Source: Mucilaginibacter sp. CSA2-8R
GTDB taxonomy: Bacteria; Bacteroidota; Bacteroidia; Sphingobacteriales; Sphingobacteriaceae
Assembly: GCF_038806765.1 (NCBI RefSeq)
Contig: NZ_CP152389.1
Location: 744,001 to 808,000, forward strand
DNA length: 64,000 nucleotides
Direction of reading: 5' to 3'
Below, one piece after another: positions 17,316 to 26,544 of the stretch. A program made the translations under genes and the position numbers. Positions within the stretch are counted from its first letter, which is position 1. The number at the start of each line of letters is the position of its first letter. Below the pieces are notes generated by a model that worked only from the letters and a program-made list of their open reading frames with translations, did not search any database and had not been told where the DNA came from.

Positions 17316-17352
17316 TCTGTTTTATACTAATTAACCTTTCTGCTTTAATAAA

Positions 17353-17841
17353 ATGGATATTAAAAAGATTTTAGTAGGTATAGACGAGAGTAAATATGCC
17401 GACTACGCCGCCGAATATGGTTTTAGTTTAGCCCGTAAATTAGGGGCCGCTATTGCTATTGTTAATATCATTGAGCCAATTCCTGCTGCCGTTTCTCCCA
17501 TGAATGATACTACGTTTGGCTTACCGCTGGAAGGTACGGCTGACGTAAATAATGTAGAGATACTGAACACCCAAAATCAGGCAGCCGATAACCTGCTGAG
17601 TTGTATAGTGCAAAAATACGGTAGCGATTTGCAGGTTACGCAGTACACGGATTATGGCTCGAGTGCAGAGGGCATTGTTAATTGCGGGGCGCAGTTTGGG
17701 GCAGATCTGCTTGTAATCGGTACTCATCACCGCAGTGGTTTTGATCGTTTGCTGATGGGTAGCGTAGCGGAGGATGTAGTACGTAAATCATTAGTGCCAG
17801 TATTAGTGGTGCCTTTAACTGATAAGCCGGCGGCTGAATAA
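17353..17841 (+). CDS. Universal stress protein (UspA family)
   Basis: 162 aa, single Usp domain. It starts with KKILVGIDESKYADYAAEYG and ends with the ATP-binding signature GTHHRSGFDRLLMGSVAEDVVRKS followed by VPVLVVP. The G-x2-G-x9-G-(S/T) spacing indicates the nucleotide-binding subtype. Cytosolic, typically induced by stress or growth arrest; the specific role is unknown. Monocistronic, flanked by a long inverted repeat upstream and a bidirectional terminator downstream. Confidence 0.9.
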   Translation: MDIKKILVGIDESKYADYAAEYGFSLARKLGAAIAIVNIIEPIPAAVSPMNDTTFGLPLEGTADVNNVEILNTQNQAADNLLSCIVQKYGSDLQVTQYTDYGSSAEGIVNCGAQFGADLLVIGTHHRSGFDRLLMGSVAEDVVRKSLVPVLVVPLTDKPAAE

Positions 17842-17881
17842 ATCAGTCACTTGTTAAAAGAGAAATATGCTTATAAACAAT

Positions 17882-17913
17882 ATGGGCTGCTTCAACTTAA
17901 TGAGGCAGCCCAT
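17882..17913. terminator. Bidirectional terminator between usp and ilvE
   Basis: ATGGGCTGC (17882-17890) pairs perfectly with 17905-17913 around a 14-nt loop, between two convergent genes. Confidence 0.7.
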
Positions 17914-17935
17914 GCTGTTTATAGATTTGATGATT

Positions 17936-19003
17936 TTATACCATATAGTTCCAGCCATGTGTATCGGTAGTACGGCCGTAGCGAATGTCGTTCAGCGTAT
18001 TAAATACTTTATTCGAGTATTCGCGTGTGGCAGGGTCGCTCAAGGTGTATTCTTCACCATTGTAAGAAATTGAACCTACCGGTGCAATGGTAGCTGCCGT
18101 ACCGGCACCAAAGGCATCAGTTAATTTCCCGCTTTTAGCTGCATCAATAATTTCGGCAACAGATACGCGGCGCTCTTCAACCGGGATACCCCAGTCTTTA
18201 GTTAGTGCAATAACGGTGTCGCGGGTAACGCCATCTAAAATCGTATCGCGGGTTGACGGCGTAACCAGCTTGCCATCGATCAAAAACATCACGTTAGCGG
18301 CACCCATTTCTTCGGCGTACAAATGCTCTTTGGCGTCGGTCCAAATTAACTGGTCAAAGCCTTCTTCCATCGCGCGGCGATTAGGCAGCATAGCACCTGC
18401 GTAGTTACCTGCAGCTTTTGCATAACCAAAACCACCCTCAGCAGCGCGTGTAAACTGAGTTTCGAATTTAACGCGTAAAGGTTTAGTAAAATAAGGGCCA
18501 ACCGGACAGGTAAGCACCATAAATTTATAAGTGCTTGATGGTACTACACCCAGGTAAGGGTCGGTAGCAAACATAAACGGACGAATGTACAGCGAATGAT
18601 TTTCGGCAGTAGGTATCCAGTCGCGCTCTATATCAACCAAGGCAGCAACACTTTGTATAAACAGTTCCTGTGGCAGTTCGGGCATGCACAAGCGTTGCGC
18701 CGATTTATTAAACCTTGCCGCATTTTTGTCGGGCCTAAAAACAGATACTTGCCCGTCTTGCTGGCGGTAAGCTTTCATGCCTTCAAAAAAGGCTTGTCCG
18801 TAATGCAGTGAAGAGATAGCCGGGCTTAAGCCAATTTCGCCGTAAGGTATAATCTGAAAATTTTTCCATTCACCGTCGGCATAGTCGGCCACCAGCATAT
18901 GATCGGTAAAAGTATGCCCAAATACCAGCTTGCTAAAATCTGTTTGAGGCAGGCGTGGCTGGGTAGTTTTAGTTATTTTGATGTCAAGCGTTTCTGTAGT
19001 CAT
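17936..19003 (-). CDS. ilvE: Branched-chain amino acid aminotransferase
   Basis: 355 aa from the ATG at 19003 (a TTG ten codons upstream is unlikely to be used). PLP fold-type IV enzyme of the large BCAT2-like class. Motifs: SSLHYGQAFFEGMKAYR, the PLP-binding region NRRAMEEGFDQLIWTD and EEMGAANVMFLIDGKLVTP. It performs the final transamination to Ile, Leu and Val, and is the only step of the pathway encoded away from the operon at 36-48 kb. No shared regulatory element with that operon is visible. Confidence 0.93.
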   Translation of the reverse strand: MTTETLDIKITKTTQPRLPQTDFSKLVFGHTFTDHMLVADYADGEWKNFQIIPYGEIGLSPAISSLHYGQAFFEGMKAYRQQDGQVSVFRPDKNAARFNKSAQRLCMPELPQELFIQSVAALVDIERDWIPTAENHSLYIRPFMFATDPYLGVVPSSTYKFMVLTCPVGPYFTKPLRVKFETQFTRAAEGGFGYAKAAGNYAGAMLPNRRAMEEGFDQLIWTDAKEHLYAEEMGAANVMFLIDGKLVTPSTRDTILDGVTRDTVIALTKDWGIPVEERRVSVAEIIDAAKSGKLTDAFGAGTAATIAPVGSISYNGEEYTLSDPATREYSNKVFNTLNDIRYGRTTDTHGWNYMV

Positions 19004-19189
19004 GGCCTGATGTTTTTTAAGTAAAAGTGGCAAGTTATGATTTTTTAAAGTAAAAGGCTACAGGCAGTTAAAATATAGCTGCTGCTTATCATTATCCATT
19101 GTATAAGGGCGCTTTTTTTATAAGAAATGCGTTTAAGTCTACTTGCTTTGTGGATTTAATGAACGGTTTGTCAAATAGTTGTTAAGAAG

Positions 19190-19219
19190 TTGTAAATTAA
19201 TGCTTAACTGTTAGATTTG
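19190..19219 (+). promoter_or_regulatory. Bacteroidota-type promoter of the DUF4369/TlpA gene
   Basis: TTG at 19190-19192, 19-nt spacer, TAGATTTG at 19212-19219. This is the best promoter match in the window, 34 nt before the ATG. Confidence 0.7.
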
Positions 19220-19253
19220 TAATGCGCACTCGTCCAATCAATAATTGAATTAA

Positions 19254-20405
19254 ATGAAAAAAGCAATAATTACTGCACTTGCCATATTGCCGTTTGCAGC
19301 TATGGCACAAACGCCAACGTTTACTGTAAAAGGTAAGCTGGGAAACATTAAAGCGCCTGCAAAAGCTTATTTGCAATACCGCAAGGATGGTGCTACCATG
19401 ACCGACTCTGTAACCATTAACAACGGCGCTTTTGAGTTTAAAGGAGCGGCTGGTGCTTTGCCGATACAAGCTGTTTTACGCCTTAACAAAGCAGGCGACG
19501 GTTTAACTAAAAGCCGCGACGGGCAGCAAATTTACCTGGAGCCGGGTGTAATTGTGGTTAAAAACGCAGCCGACTCGTTAAAAACAGCAATGGTAAGCGG
19601 TACGCCTACCAACGTCGAAAACCAGGCTTATAAAATAGCCATGAAGCCGGTAAACGATATATACGAAACCATGAATGCTAAAATGAAAGCTGCCACGCCT
19701 GCTCAGCGCGAATCGGCCGAATACAAGCAGGAAATGGAAGCTATGGATAATAAAGCCGATGAACTTACCGATCCTATCAATAAAAAGTTTGTTAAGGCTT
19801 ATCCAAAATCTGTAATTAGTTTAGACGTATTGCGTTCATTAGCGTATGGCTCCGACTATGCAGAAATTGCACCTTTATACACTTCGCTATCTCCGGCATT
19901 AAAAGAGAGCGAAACCGGCAAAAAATTTGGCGCACAACTGGCCAAAATGAAAAATGTAGCACTTGGTGCTGTTGCCCCTGATTTTGCCATGGCCGATACC
20001 AGCGGGAACGTAGTAAAGCTATCATCATTTAGAGGCAAATATTTATTGGTTGATTTGTGGGCATCCTGGTGCGGCCCCTGCCGTCGGGAAAATCCAAATG
20101 TAGTACGTACTTTTAATAAGTATAAAGACCAGAATTTTACCGTGTTAGGCGTATCTCTTGATCGCCCTGATGCTAAAGACAAATGGCTGGATGCTATTCA
20201 TAAAGACGGACTAACCTGGACACACGTATCAGACCTTAAGTACTGGAATAACGAAGTAGCACAGCTGTACGGTGTGCAGGCTATCCCACAAAATTTCCTG
20301 TTAGATCCTAACGGAAAAGTGATAGCTAAAAACTTGCGGGGCGATGCCCTTGATGCCAAACTGGCTGAAGTGCTAAGCAAAACCGAAAAAGTAAAAGCTG
20401 AATAG
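19254..20405 (+). CDS. DUF4369/TlpA-family thiol-disulfide oxidoreductase
   Basis: 383 aa. Signal peptide about 1-19 (cleavage after MAQ), DUF4369-like beta domain (TFTVKGKLGNIKAPAKAYL), helical middle (to about 235), then a TlpA-type thioredoxin domain with ASWCGPCRRENPN and the cis-Pro loop QAIPQNFLLDPNGK. Same architecture as the protein at 12358-13503 and clearly paralogous, with the same DWLQAI/KWLDAI-type and KNLRG elements near the end. Predicted periplasmic disulfide reductase. It is followed by a strong intrinsic terminator, so it is not strictly co-transcribed with the next paralog. Confidence 0.9.
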   Translation: MKKAIITALAILPFAAMAQTPTFTVKGKLGNIKAPAKAYLQYRKDGATMTDSVTINNGAFEFKGAAGALPIQAVLRLNKAGDGLTKSRDGQQIYLEPGVIVVKNAADSLKTAMVSGTPTNVENQAYKIAMKPVNDIYETMNAKMKAATPAQRESAEYKQEMEAMDNKADELTDPINKKFVKAYPKSVISLDVLRSLAYGSDYAEIAPLYTSLSPALKESETGKKFGAQLAKMKNVALGAVAPDFAMADTSGNVVKLSSFRGKYLLVDLWASWCGPCRRENPNVVRTFNKYKDQNFTVLGVSLDRPDAKDKWLDAIHKDGLTWTHVSDLKYWNNEVAQLYGVQAIPQNFLLDPNGKVIAKNLRGDALDAKLAEVLSKTEKVKAE

Positions 20406-20429
20406 TTGAAAAATTATTAATAGTATATG

Positions 20430-20462
20430 AAGGTATTGCTTTAAAAGGCAGTACCTTTTTTG
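20430..20462 (+). terminator. Intrinsic terminator
   Basis: Stem AAGGTATTGC (20430-20439) with GCAGTACCTT (20448-20457), one G-U wobble, 8-nt loop, followed by a T-run. It separates two tlpA-like genes, and its T-run contains the only alternative (TTG) start of the second. Confidence 0.85.
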
Positions 20463-20477
20463 TTTATTAAAGCTCTT

Positions 20478-21191
20478 ATGTTCAGAAACTTTGTCGTTGT
20501 TGTTATTGTACTATTCTCTTGCACGATGTCCATAGCAAGAGCGGGTTTTAAGATAAGAGTAATCGACACCAATCAATCGGATTCGGCAGTCATTGCTTAT
20601 ATTAAAGCACATCCAGGTGAGGTTAAAAGCTTACGGATGCTCAAAGGCTTGTCTATAACGTGCGACTATCCGGTAATTGAACCTTTATATCAGGGTCTGA
20701 GTACTCATATCAAAAATTTGCCGGCAGGTATAAAATTTCGCCGGCAAATGGAAAATATGAAAAGCATCCGGATAGGGGCAGACATGCCTGATTTTTCTGC
20801 AAGCGATACCAGCGGGCATCCGATCACATTAAAGCAACTTCGTGGAAAGTATGTGCTTTTGGATTTTTGGGCAGCCTGGTGTACGCCTTGCCGCAGGCTC
20901 AACCCGGAGTTGGTCAAAATTTACAATCAATTTAAAGAAAAACCTTTTATCATACTGGGCGTATCATTAGACAAAGAACGGCGATTTTGGGTAGCCGCCA
21001 TTAAAAAGGATAAGCTGCCCTGGCTGCAAGTGTCAGATTTAAAACAATGGAACAGTGCAATAGCACAGCTTTACGGCGTTCAGGCCATCCCTCAAAACTT
21101 TTTGATTAGTCCGGATGGTAAGCTGGTAGTTAAAAATTTAAGAAGTAAAGCGTTGGAGGATAAATTATCAGCATTGCTTAATGAGCTGTAA
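20478..21191 (+). CDS. Short TlpA-family paralog lacking the DUF4369 domain
   Basis: 237 aa from the ATG at 20478. The signal-like N-terminus (MFRNFVVVVIVLFSC..., a possible lipobox Cys at about 15 but no good consensus) is followed directly by the helical segment that precedes the thioredoxin domain in the neighbour (PVIEPLYQGLSTHIKNL matches EIAPLYTSLSPALKES). Then comes the thioredoxin domain with AAWCTPCRRLNPE and QAIPQNFLISPDGK. The DUF4369 beta domain is missing. CxxC is CTPC rather than CGPC. Probably a duplication of the upstream gene that lost its N-terminal half; it looks intact otherwise. Confidence 0.85.
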   Translation: MFRNFVVVVIVLFSCTMSIARAGFKIRVIDTNQSDSAVIAYIKAHPGEVKSLRMLKGLSITCDYPVIEPLYQGLSTHIKNLPAGIKFRRQMENMKSIRIGADMPDFSASDTSGHPITLKQLRGKYVLLDFWAAWCTPCRRLNPELVKIYNQFKEKPFIILGVSLDKERRFWVAAIKKDKLPWLQVSDLKQWNSAIAQLYGVQAIPQNFLISPDGKLVVKNLRSKALEDKLSALLNEL

Positions 21192-21215
21192 AAGTTACCG
21201 GTAAGGATTGACAAA

Positions 21216-21251
21216 AAACGCTGCTCATATGGTAGTAGTTGAGCAGCGTTT
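21216..21251. terminator. Bidirectional terminator, perfect 12-bp stem
   Basis: AAACGCTGCTCA (21216-21227) and its exact reverse complement at 21240-21251, between convergent genes. Confidence 0.8.
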
Positions 21252-21276
21252 CAATATAAGTAAGACAGTTTATCAA

Positions 21277-22461
21277 TTAATTGCCTAACTGCTTTAGTGC
21301 CATATAGGCCATCAGGCCGGTGCTTACGGCCAAGGCGCTTTCCTCTACATCAAAGGTGGGCGTATGTACGGCTGAGGTGATGCCACGGCTCTCGTTGCGG
21401 GTACCTAAGCGGTAAAAGCAACTATCGGCTACCTGCGAGTAGTAGGCAAAATCTTCGGCAGCCATCCAGATATCCAGGTCTAACACGTTTTCTTTACCTA
21501 AGTAATCCTCGGCATGTGAACGTACGGAAGCCGTAAGTTTTTCTTCGTTAATCAGGAATGGATAACCCCTCATGATATTAAATTCGCAGCTGCCGCCCAT
21601 ACTTTCGGCAATGCCTTCGGCCATTTTTTTCATACGACGGTGTGCTTCCTGGCGCCACTGTTCGTCCATAGTGCGAAAGGTGCCCTCTAGGTAAACCTCA
21701 TTCGGGATGATATTGGTAGCGCCGTTGGCAATCACTTTACCAAATGATAATACTGACGGGCTTTTAGGGTCGGCAAAGCGGCTCACTACCTGTTGCAACG
21801 CGGTTAAAATATGTGCAGTAATGATAACCGGATCTATATTTTGCTGCGGTTGGGCGCCATGGCCTCCCTTACCTTTAACGGTTACATAAATTTCATCCGT
21901 GCTGGCCATATACTTGCCGGCCCTAAAACCAACTTTACCGGCGTCAATCAAAGGCATAACGTGCTGCCCGATTACGGCCTGCGGCTTTGGGTTTTCGAGC
22001 ACGCCCTGCTGAATCATCAGATTTGCTCCACCAGGTAGTTTTTCTTCTGCAGGTTGAAAAATAAACTTTATAGTGCCTGCAAACTGGTCTTTCATGCTGC
22101 TCAAAATAGTAGCTGTACCCAGTAATGATGAGGTATGCACATCGTGGCCGCAGGCATGCATTACGCCTGTGTTTGTTGATTTATACGGAACATCATTTGC
22201 CTCGGTGATAGGCAAGGCATCCATATCAGCCCGCAAAGCAACTACTTGGTTAGATGGCTTGCTGCCCGACAGTAAACCTACAATACCGTTATCAGCCATG
22301 CGCACATACGGAATGCCTAACGCATCCAACTTAGACGCAACATAGGCAGAAGTAGCTATTTCATGAAAAGACAGTTCGGGGTTAGCATGCAGGTGCCTGC
22401 GGTTACTCACTACATCACCGAATATTTTTTGAGATAATTCCTGTATTTGTTCTTTCATCAT
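21277..22461 (-). CDS. M20 family metallopeptidase (amidohydrolase, N-acyl-amino-acid hydrolase type)
   Basis: 394 aa. Two-metal M20D peptidase: HACGHDVHTSSLLG (Cys/His metal ligands), FQPAEEKLPGG (catalytic Glu pair), VIGQHVMP and a final HTP motif. Relatives include hippurate hydrolase, IAA-amino acid hydrolase and N-acetyl-L,L-diaminopimelate deacetylase; the substrate is not resolved. The start codon overlaps the stop of the SPOR gene (ATGA at 22461-22458), so the two are co-transcribed and probably coupled. A second ATG follows immediately (22458). Confidence 0.9.
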   Translation of the reverse strand: MMKEQIQELSQKIFGDVVSNRRHLHANPELSFHEIATSAYVASKLDALGIPYVRMADNGIVGLLSGSKPSNQVVALRADMDALPITEANDVPYKSTNTGVMHACGHDVHTSSLLGTATILSSMKDQFAGTIKFIFQPAEEKLPGGANLMIQQGVLENPKPQAVIGQHVMPLIDAGKVGFRAGKYMASTDEIYVTVKGKGGHGAQPQQNIDPVIITAHILTALQQVVSRFADPKSPSVLSFGKVIANGATNIIPNEVYLEGTFRTMDEQWRQEAHRRMKKMAEGIAESMGGSCEFNIMRGYPFLINEEKLTASVRSHAEDYLGKENVLDLDIWMAAEDFAYYSQVADSCFYRLGTRNESRGITSAVHTPTFDVEESALAVSTGLMAYMALKQLGN

Positions 22462-22940
22462 GGTGCAGTTGTGTTAATATCAAGTTTGGGCATATTTATT
22501 CTTTCAGAAATGATATATAACGGACTAAATAAGCCTTTCAATTCTTCAACCAGTTTGGTAGCCTCAAGCCGGCTACGAAAATCGCCGCCTTTTATTTTAA
22601 AATTGGGTTCTTTGTAATTAATGTATGTGCGCAGTTCGGGATGCATTCTTTGAAACCTGTTTTGCGCACTAAAGGCATCCTTGCGGTTGGCCCCACTAAA
22701 AAACTGCACCCGATAACCGTAAGAAGAAATACCGCTTCCGGCAGCTTTGCCACCATTTTTACCAATAGCCGAACGGCGCGCAATCAGCGTATCAATACGT
22801 GAGTCTTTAATAATTTCGAGCTTACCACGGGTTTGTGCCTGTGTTTTGCCTGTATCAATCAATAGTAGTAATAAGCCGGTCACCGCGCCGGTAAAGCATT
22901 TTAAAAACAGCTTGGGTAGTAATTGGCTATAATATTTCAT
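22458..22940 (-). CDS. SPOR-domain protein
   Basis: 160 aa. A hydrophobic N-terminal segment (LFLKCFTGAVTGLLLLLIDTG) is a signal peptide or anchor. Residues about 70-148 form a SPOR-like domain (GYRVQFFSGANRKDAFSAQN, then YINYKEPNFKIKGGDFRSR), the fold that binds denuded peptidoglycan glycan strands. Predicted periplasmic or lipid-facing peptidoglycan-binding protein. It overlaps the M20 peptidase by 4 nt. Confidence 0.82.
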   Translation of the reverse strand: MKYYSQLLPKLFLKCFTGAVTGLLLLLIDTGKTQAQTRGKLEIIKDSRIDTLIARRSAIGKNGGKAAGSGISSYGYRVQFFSGANRKDAFSAQNRFQRMHPELRTYINYKEPNFKIKGGDFRSRLEATKLVEELKGLFSPLYIISERINMPKLDINTTAP

Positions 22941-22960
22941 TAATGTATTATAACACTATA

Positions 22961-23003
22961 GCCCCACCTCAAAATTTCCGGCATGGAAACTTCGAGGTGG
23001 GGC
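22961..23003 (-). terminator. Terminator hairpin downstream of secA
   Basis: Perfect GCCCCACCTC (22961-22970) / GAGGTGGGGC (22994-23003) stem with an inner TTTCC/GGAAA stem, 32 nt after the secA stop. Confidence 0.75.
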
Positions 23004-23034
23004 CGTAGTTTTTATTCAGACCGTTGGCAGCTTT

Positions 23035-26000
23035 TTAGGCGCCGTGGCAGTTTTTAAACTTTTTGCCGCTACCGCAAGGGCATGGGTCATTACGACCAAT
23101 TCTTTGCTCTGCGCGTGCAGGTGTTTGCTTTTGTATTTCCTGTAATTCTTCGTCAGGTACGCCATTGCTTTCATGTACCAGTTCAGGTTTGCTCATCCTC
23201 ATCTGGCGCATATCAGTACGCGGGATAGGTTGTGCTTCATGAACTTCCTCAGGGGCTTGCTGTACCGGGATACCACCTCTAAACAGGAAGCTTACCAGCT
23301 CTTTGTTCACAGTGGCCAGCATCTGGCGGAATAATTCGAAAGCCTCAAACTTGTAAACCAGTAATGGGTCTTTTTGCTCGTAAACAGCATTTTGTACTGA
23401 TTGCTTTAACTCATCCATTTCGCGCAAATGCTCTTTCCAAGCATCATCGATCAGGTAAAGAGTTACGTTTTTTTCGAATGATTTAAATACCTCTAAACCA
23501 TGATTTTCAACCGCTTTTTTAAGCGGAACAGCTACCTGTATACCATGTACCCCGTCGGTAAACGGAACCACAATGTTTTCGATATAATCACCACGGGTTT
23601 CGTAAACGTCCTGCAGTACCGGGAAAGCCTGCTCTGCAATAGCTTCGGTTTTACGTTTATAAAAGTCTATTACTGCCTGATAAGTACCTTCTAACAAGTT
23701 GGCAACATTGGCTTTAGCAAAATCTTCTTGTGATATTTCAGGATCTACCGAAAACAGGCGGATCATCTCCAGCTGAAATCCTTCAAAATTATTAGACTCT
23801 TTGTACTCGTTAACCACATCCTCAACCACATCATAAATAGTGTTGCTGATATCAACATCTAAACGGTCGCCAAACAGGGCGTTTTTACGTTTAGCATAAA
23901 CTACAGTACGTTGTGAGTTCATTACGTCATCATACTCCAGCAAGCGCTTACGAATACCAAAGTTGTTTTCTTCAACTTTTTTCTGCGCACGCTCTATTGA
24001 TTTGGTAATCATCGAGTGCTGAATTACTTCACCCTCTTCAATACCCATACGCACCATTAGGTTAGAGATACGCTCCGAGCCAAATAAACGCATCAGGTTA
24101 TCCTCTAACGATACGAAGAATTGAGATGAACCCGGATCGCCCTGGCGGCCTGCACGACCACGCAACTGGCGGTCAACACGGCGCGACTCATGGCGCTCGG
24201 TACCTACAATGGCTAAACCTCCGGCATCTTTAACACCAGGGCCAAGCTTAATATCCGTACCACGACCAGCCATGTTAGTGGCAATGGTTACCGTACCTGC
24301 CTTACCAGCTTCGGCCACAATGTCGGCCTCTTTCTGGTGCATTTTGGCATTCAGTACGTTATGTTTGATGCCACGCAGTTTAAGCATGCGGCTCAACAGC
24401 TCAGAAATTTCAACCGAGGTAGTACCTACCAGAACCGGGCGACCGGCCTCTGTTAGTTTTACAATCTCGTCGGCAACGGCGTTATATTTTTCACGTACGG
24501 TGCGGTATACTAAATCCTGACGGTCGTCACGTTTAGCAACAACATTGGTTGGAATTTCAACCACGTCCAGTTTGTAAATTTCCCAAAGCTCACCTGCTTC
24601 AGTTACAGCAGTACCGGTCATACCACAAAGCTTGTGATACATCCTGAAGTAGTTTTGCAGCGTAATGGTAGCAAACGTTTGGGTAGCATCCTCAACCTTT
24701 ACATTCTCTTTAGCCTCAATAGCCTGGTGCAAGCCATCAGAGTAACGGCGGCCATCTAATACACGGCCGGTTTGCTCGTCTACAATTTTAACCTTGCCTT
24801 CGTCCAGGATATACTCGGTATCTTTTTCAAATAAAGTATAAGCTTTCAGTAACTGGTTCACCGAGTGAATACGCTCAGATTTGATAGAGAAATCGCGCAT
24901 CAACTCATCTTTGTGAGCCACTTTATCTTCGGCAGACAAATCTGATTTTTCGATTTTCGCAATTTCGGTACCTACATCCGGCATTACAAAGAAATGCGGA
25001 TCCTCGCCTGACGCAGTAATTAATTCAATACCTTTTTCAGTCAGTTCAACCGAGTTATTTTTCTCGTCTATGACAAAGAATAACTCAGAGTCAACTTTAG
25101 GCATCTCTTTGCCTTGGTCTTGCAGGTAATAGTTTTCTGTTTTTTGTAAAACGGTACGGTTGGCGCCTTCGCTCAAATACTTAATTAAAGCTTTACTTTT
25201 TGGCAAACCACGGTGTGCACGCAATAAAGCCAAGCCACCTTCGTCAGAACCGGTTTTACCATCGTTTATCTGCTTTTTAGCCTCGTTTAAAGCCGTGTTG
25301 ATGTATGTCTTCTGGGCATTAACCAAACGCTCAATACGGGGTTTTAACATATAAAACTCGTGCTGGTCGCCGCGCGGAACCGGACCCGAAATAATTAATG
25401 GTGTACGGGCGTCATCAACTAAAACCGAGTCAACCTCATCCACCATTGCAAAGTGCAATTTACGCTGCACCAGTTCTTCAGGGGTGCGTGTCATATTGTC
25501 ACGCAGGTAGTCAAACCCAAACTCGTTATTGGTACCAAAGGTAATATCGGCTAAATAAGCACTACGGCGCGACTCCGAGTTAGGCTCGTGCTTGTCAATA
25601 CAATCAACTGATAAACCATGGAACTCATACAGTGGGCCCATCCATTCCGAGTCACGTCTGGCCAGGTAATCATTCACCGTTACAATGTGCACACCCTGAC
25701 CTGCCAAAGCATTTAGATAGGCAGGTAACGTAGCTACTAATGTTTTACCCTCACCAGTGGCCATTTCTGCAATTTTACCACTATGCAAAACGGTACCGCC
25801 AATGAGCTGTACATCATAATGCACCATATTCCATTTAACCTCATTACCAGCCGCTATCCAAGTGCTACTGTGTAATGCTTTGTCGCCTTTAATTACTACG
25901 TTGTTTTTACGCGCAGCTAACTGGCGGTCAAAATCTGTAGCAGTAACTTCGAGGGCAGGGTTAGCCGCTAAACGGCGTGCGGTTTCTTTTACCACAGCAA

Positions 26001-26334
26001 AAGCTGATGGTAATATATCGAGCAAAATAACTTCAAGTTCTTTGTTACGATCTTTTTCAAGTTTATCAACACGGGTGTATAATTCAACCTTTTGGTTAAC
26101 ATCCATGTCTGGAGCCGAGTCGATATCACTTTTTATAGCCTGGATCTGCTCATCAATGGCAGCAAGACCTTGCGCAATTTTTGCTTTAAAATCTAAAGTT
26201 TTAGCCCGCAATTCATCATTGCTGAGGTTTTCGAGCTTGGCAAATTCACCTTTTATTTTTTCAACCAGAGGCTGGATGCTTTTTACATCGCGTTCTGATT
26301 TACTTCCAAAAAGCTTACTGATAAATCCTAACAT
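23035..26334 (-). CDS. secA: Preprotein translocase ATPase SecA
   Basis: Motor ATPase driving Sec export. 1099 aa, about 200 longer than E. coli SecA because of insertions typical of Bacteroidota (for example around residues 340-430). Walker A GEGKT at 194-198, [19 protein letters not shown] (DEAD-like motif and following helicase motif), [25 protein letters not shown] (motif VI). The C-terminal SEC-C zinc finger is [17 protein letters not shown], which binds SecB/ribosome in other bacteria. Divergent from purD across a gap holding a long palindrome. Confidence 0.97.
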   Translation of the reverse strand: MLGFISKLFGSKSERDVKSIQPLVEKIKGEFAKLENLSNDELRAKTLDFKAKIAQGLAAIDEQIQAIKSDIDSAPDMDVNQKVELYTRVDKLEKDRNKELEVILLDILPSAFAVVKETARRLAANPALEVTATDFDRQLAARKNNVVIKGDKALHSSTWIAAGNEVKWNMVHYDVQLIGGTVLHSGKIAEMATGEGKTLVATLPAYLNALAGQGVHIVTVNDYLARRDSEWMGPLYEFHGLSVDCIDKHEPNSESRRSAYLADITFGTNNEFGFDYLRDNMTRTPEELVQRKLHFAMVDEVDSVLVDDARTPLIISGPVPRGDQHEFYMLKPRIERLVNAQKTYINTALNEAKKQINDGKTGSDEGGLALLRAHRGLPKSKALIKYLSEGANRTVLQKTENYYLQDQGKEMPKVDSELFFVIDEKNNSVELTEKGIELITASGEDPHFFVMPDVGTEIAKIEKSDLSAEDKVAHKDELMRDFSIKSERIHSVNQLLKAYTLFEKDTEYILDEGKVKIVDEQTGRVLDGRRYSDGLHQAIEAKENVKVEDATQTFATITLQNYFRMYHKLCGMTGTAVTEAGELWEIYKLDVVEIPTNVVAKRDDRQDLVYRTVREKYNAVADEIVKLTEAGRPVLVGTTSVEISELLSRMLKLRGIKHNVLNAKMHQKEADIVAEAGKAGTVTIATNMAGRGTDIKLGPGVKDAGGLAIVGTERHESRRVDRQLRGRAGRQGDPGSSQFFVSLEDNLMRLFGSERISNLMVRMGIEEGEVIQHSMITKSIERAQKKVEENNFGIRKRLLEYDDVMNSQRTVVYAKRKNALFGDRLDVDISNTIYDVVEDVVNEYKESNNFEGFQLEMIRLFSVDPEISQEDFAKANVANLLEGTYQAVIDFYKRKTEAIAEQAFPVLQDVYETRGDYIENIVVPFTDGVHGIQVAVPLKKAVENHGLEVFKSFEKNVTLYLIDDAWKEHLREMDELKQSVQNAVYEQKDPLLVYKFEAFELFRQMLATVNKELVSFLFRGGIPVQQAPEEVHEAQPIPRTDMRQMRMSKPELVHESNGVPDEELQEIQKQTPARAEQRIGRNDPCPCGSGKKFKNCHGA

Positions 26335-26431
26335 GTTAAATTTAATATAATCCGTCTATCCCAACAATTACGCCAATAGGCTTCAAAAGCCATTATGGCA
26401 GGTAAAGGTAGAGATTTTTGGGCATAGAGCC

Positions 26432-26519
26432 AAGAACCAAGAGCTAAGAACCAAGACTTTGTCATAATAAGCCGGTACATATTTATATCCTGGTTCTTGA
26501 TTCTTAGCTCTTGGTTCTT
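26432..26519. repeat. Long word-built palindrome in the secA-purD gap
   Basis: Arms 26432-26456 and 26495-26519 match at 24 of 25 positions with a loop of about 38 nt. Each arm is itself made of repeats of an AAGAACCAAGA-like word. It overlaps the presumed -33 region of purD. Similar architecture at 42708-42776 and 48742-48820. Confidence 0.85.
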
Positions 26520-26539
26520 TCTTCAAAACCCTATCTTTA
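26511..26539 (+). promoter_or_regulatory. Probable purD promoter
   Basis: TTG at 26511-26513, 18-nt spacer, TATCTTTA at 26532-26539 (last base off consensus), 5 nt before the ATG. Confidence 0.45.
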
Positions 26540-26544
26540 CCGTC

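Noticed and set aside
26432..26519. CRISPR-like repeats
   Set aside because: The repeated words are short, adjacent, and palindromic with no spacers; no cas genes are present.
26497..26544. Upstream extension of purD
   Set aside because: It runs through the palindrome and promoter; purD homologs start at MKILLIGSGGRES.
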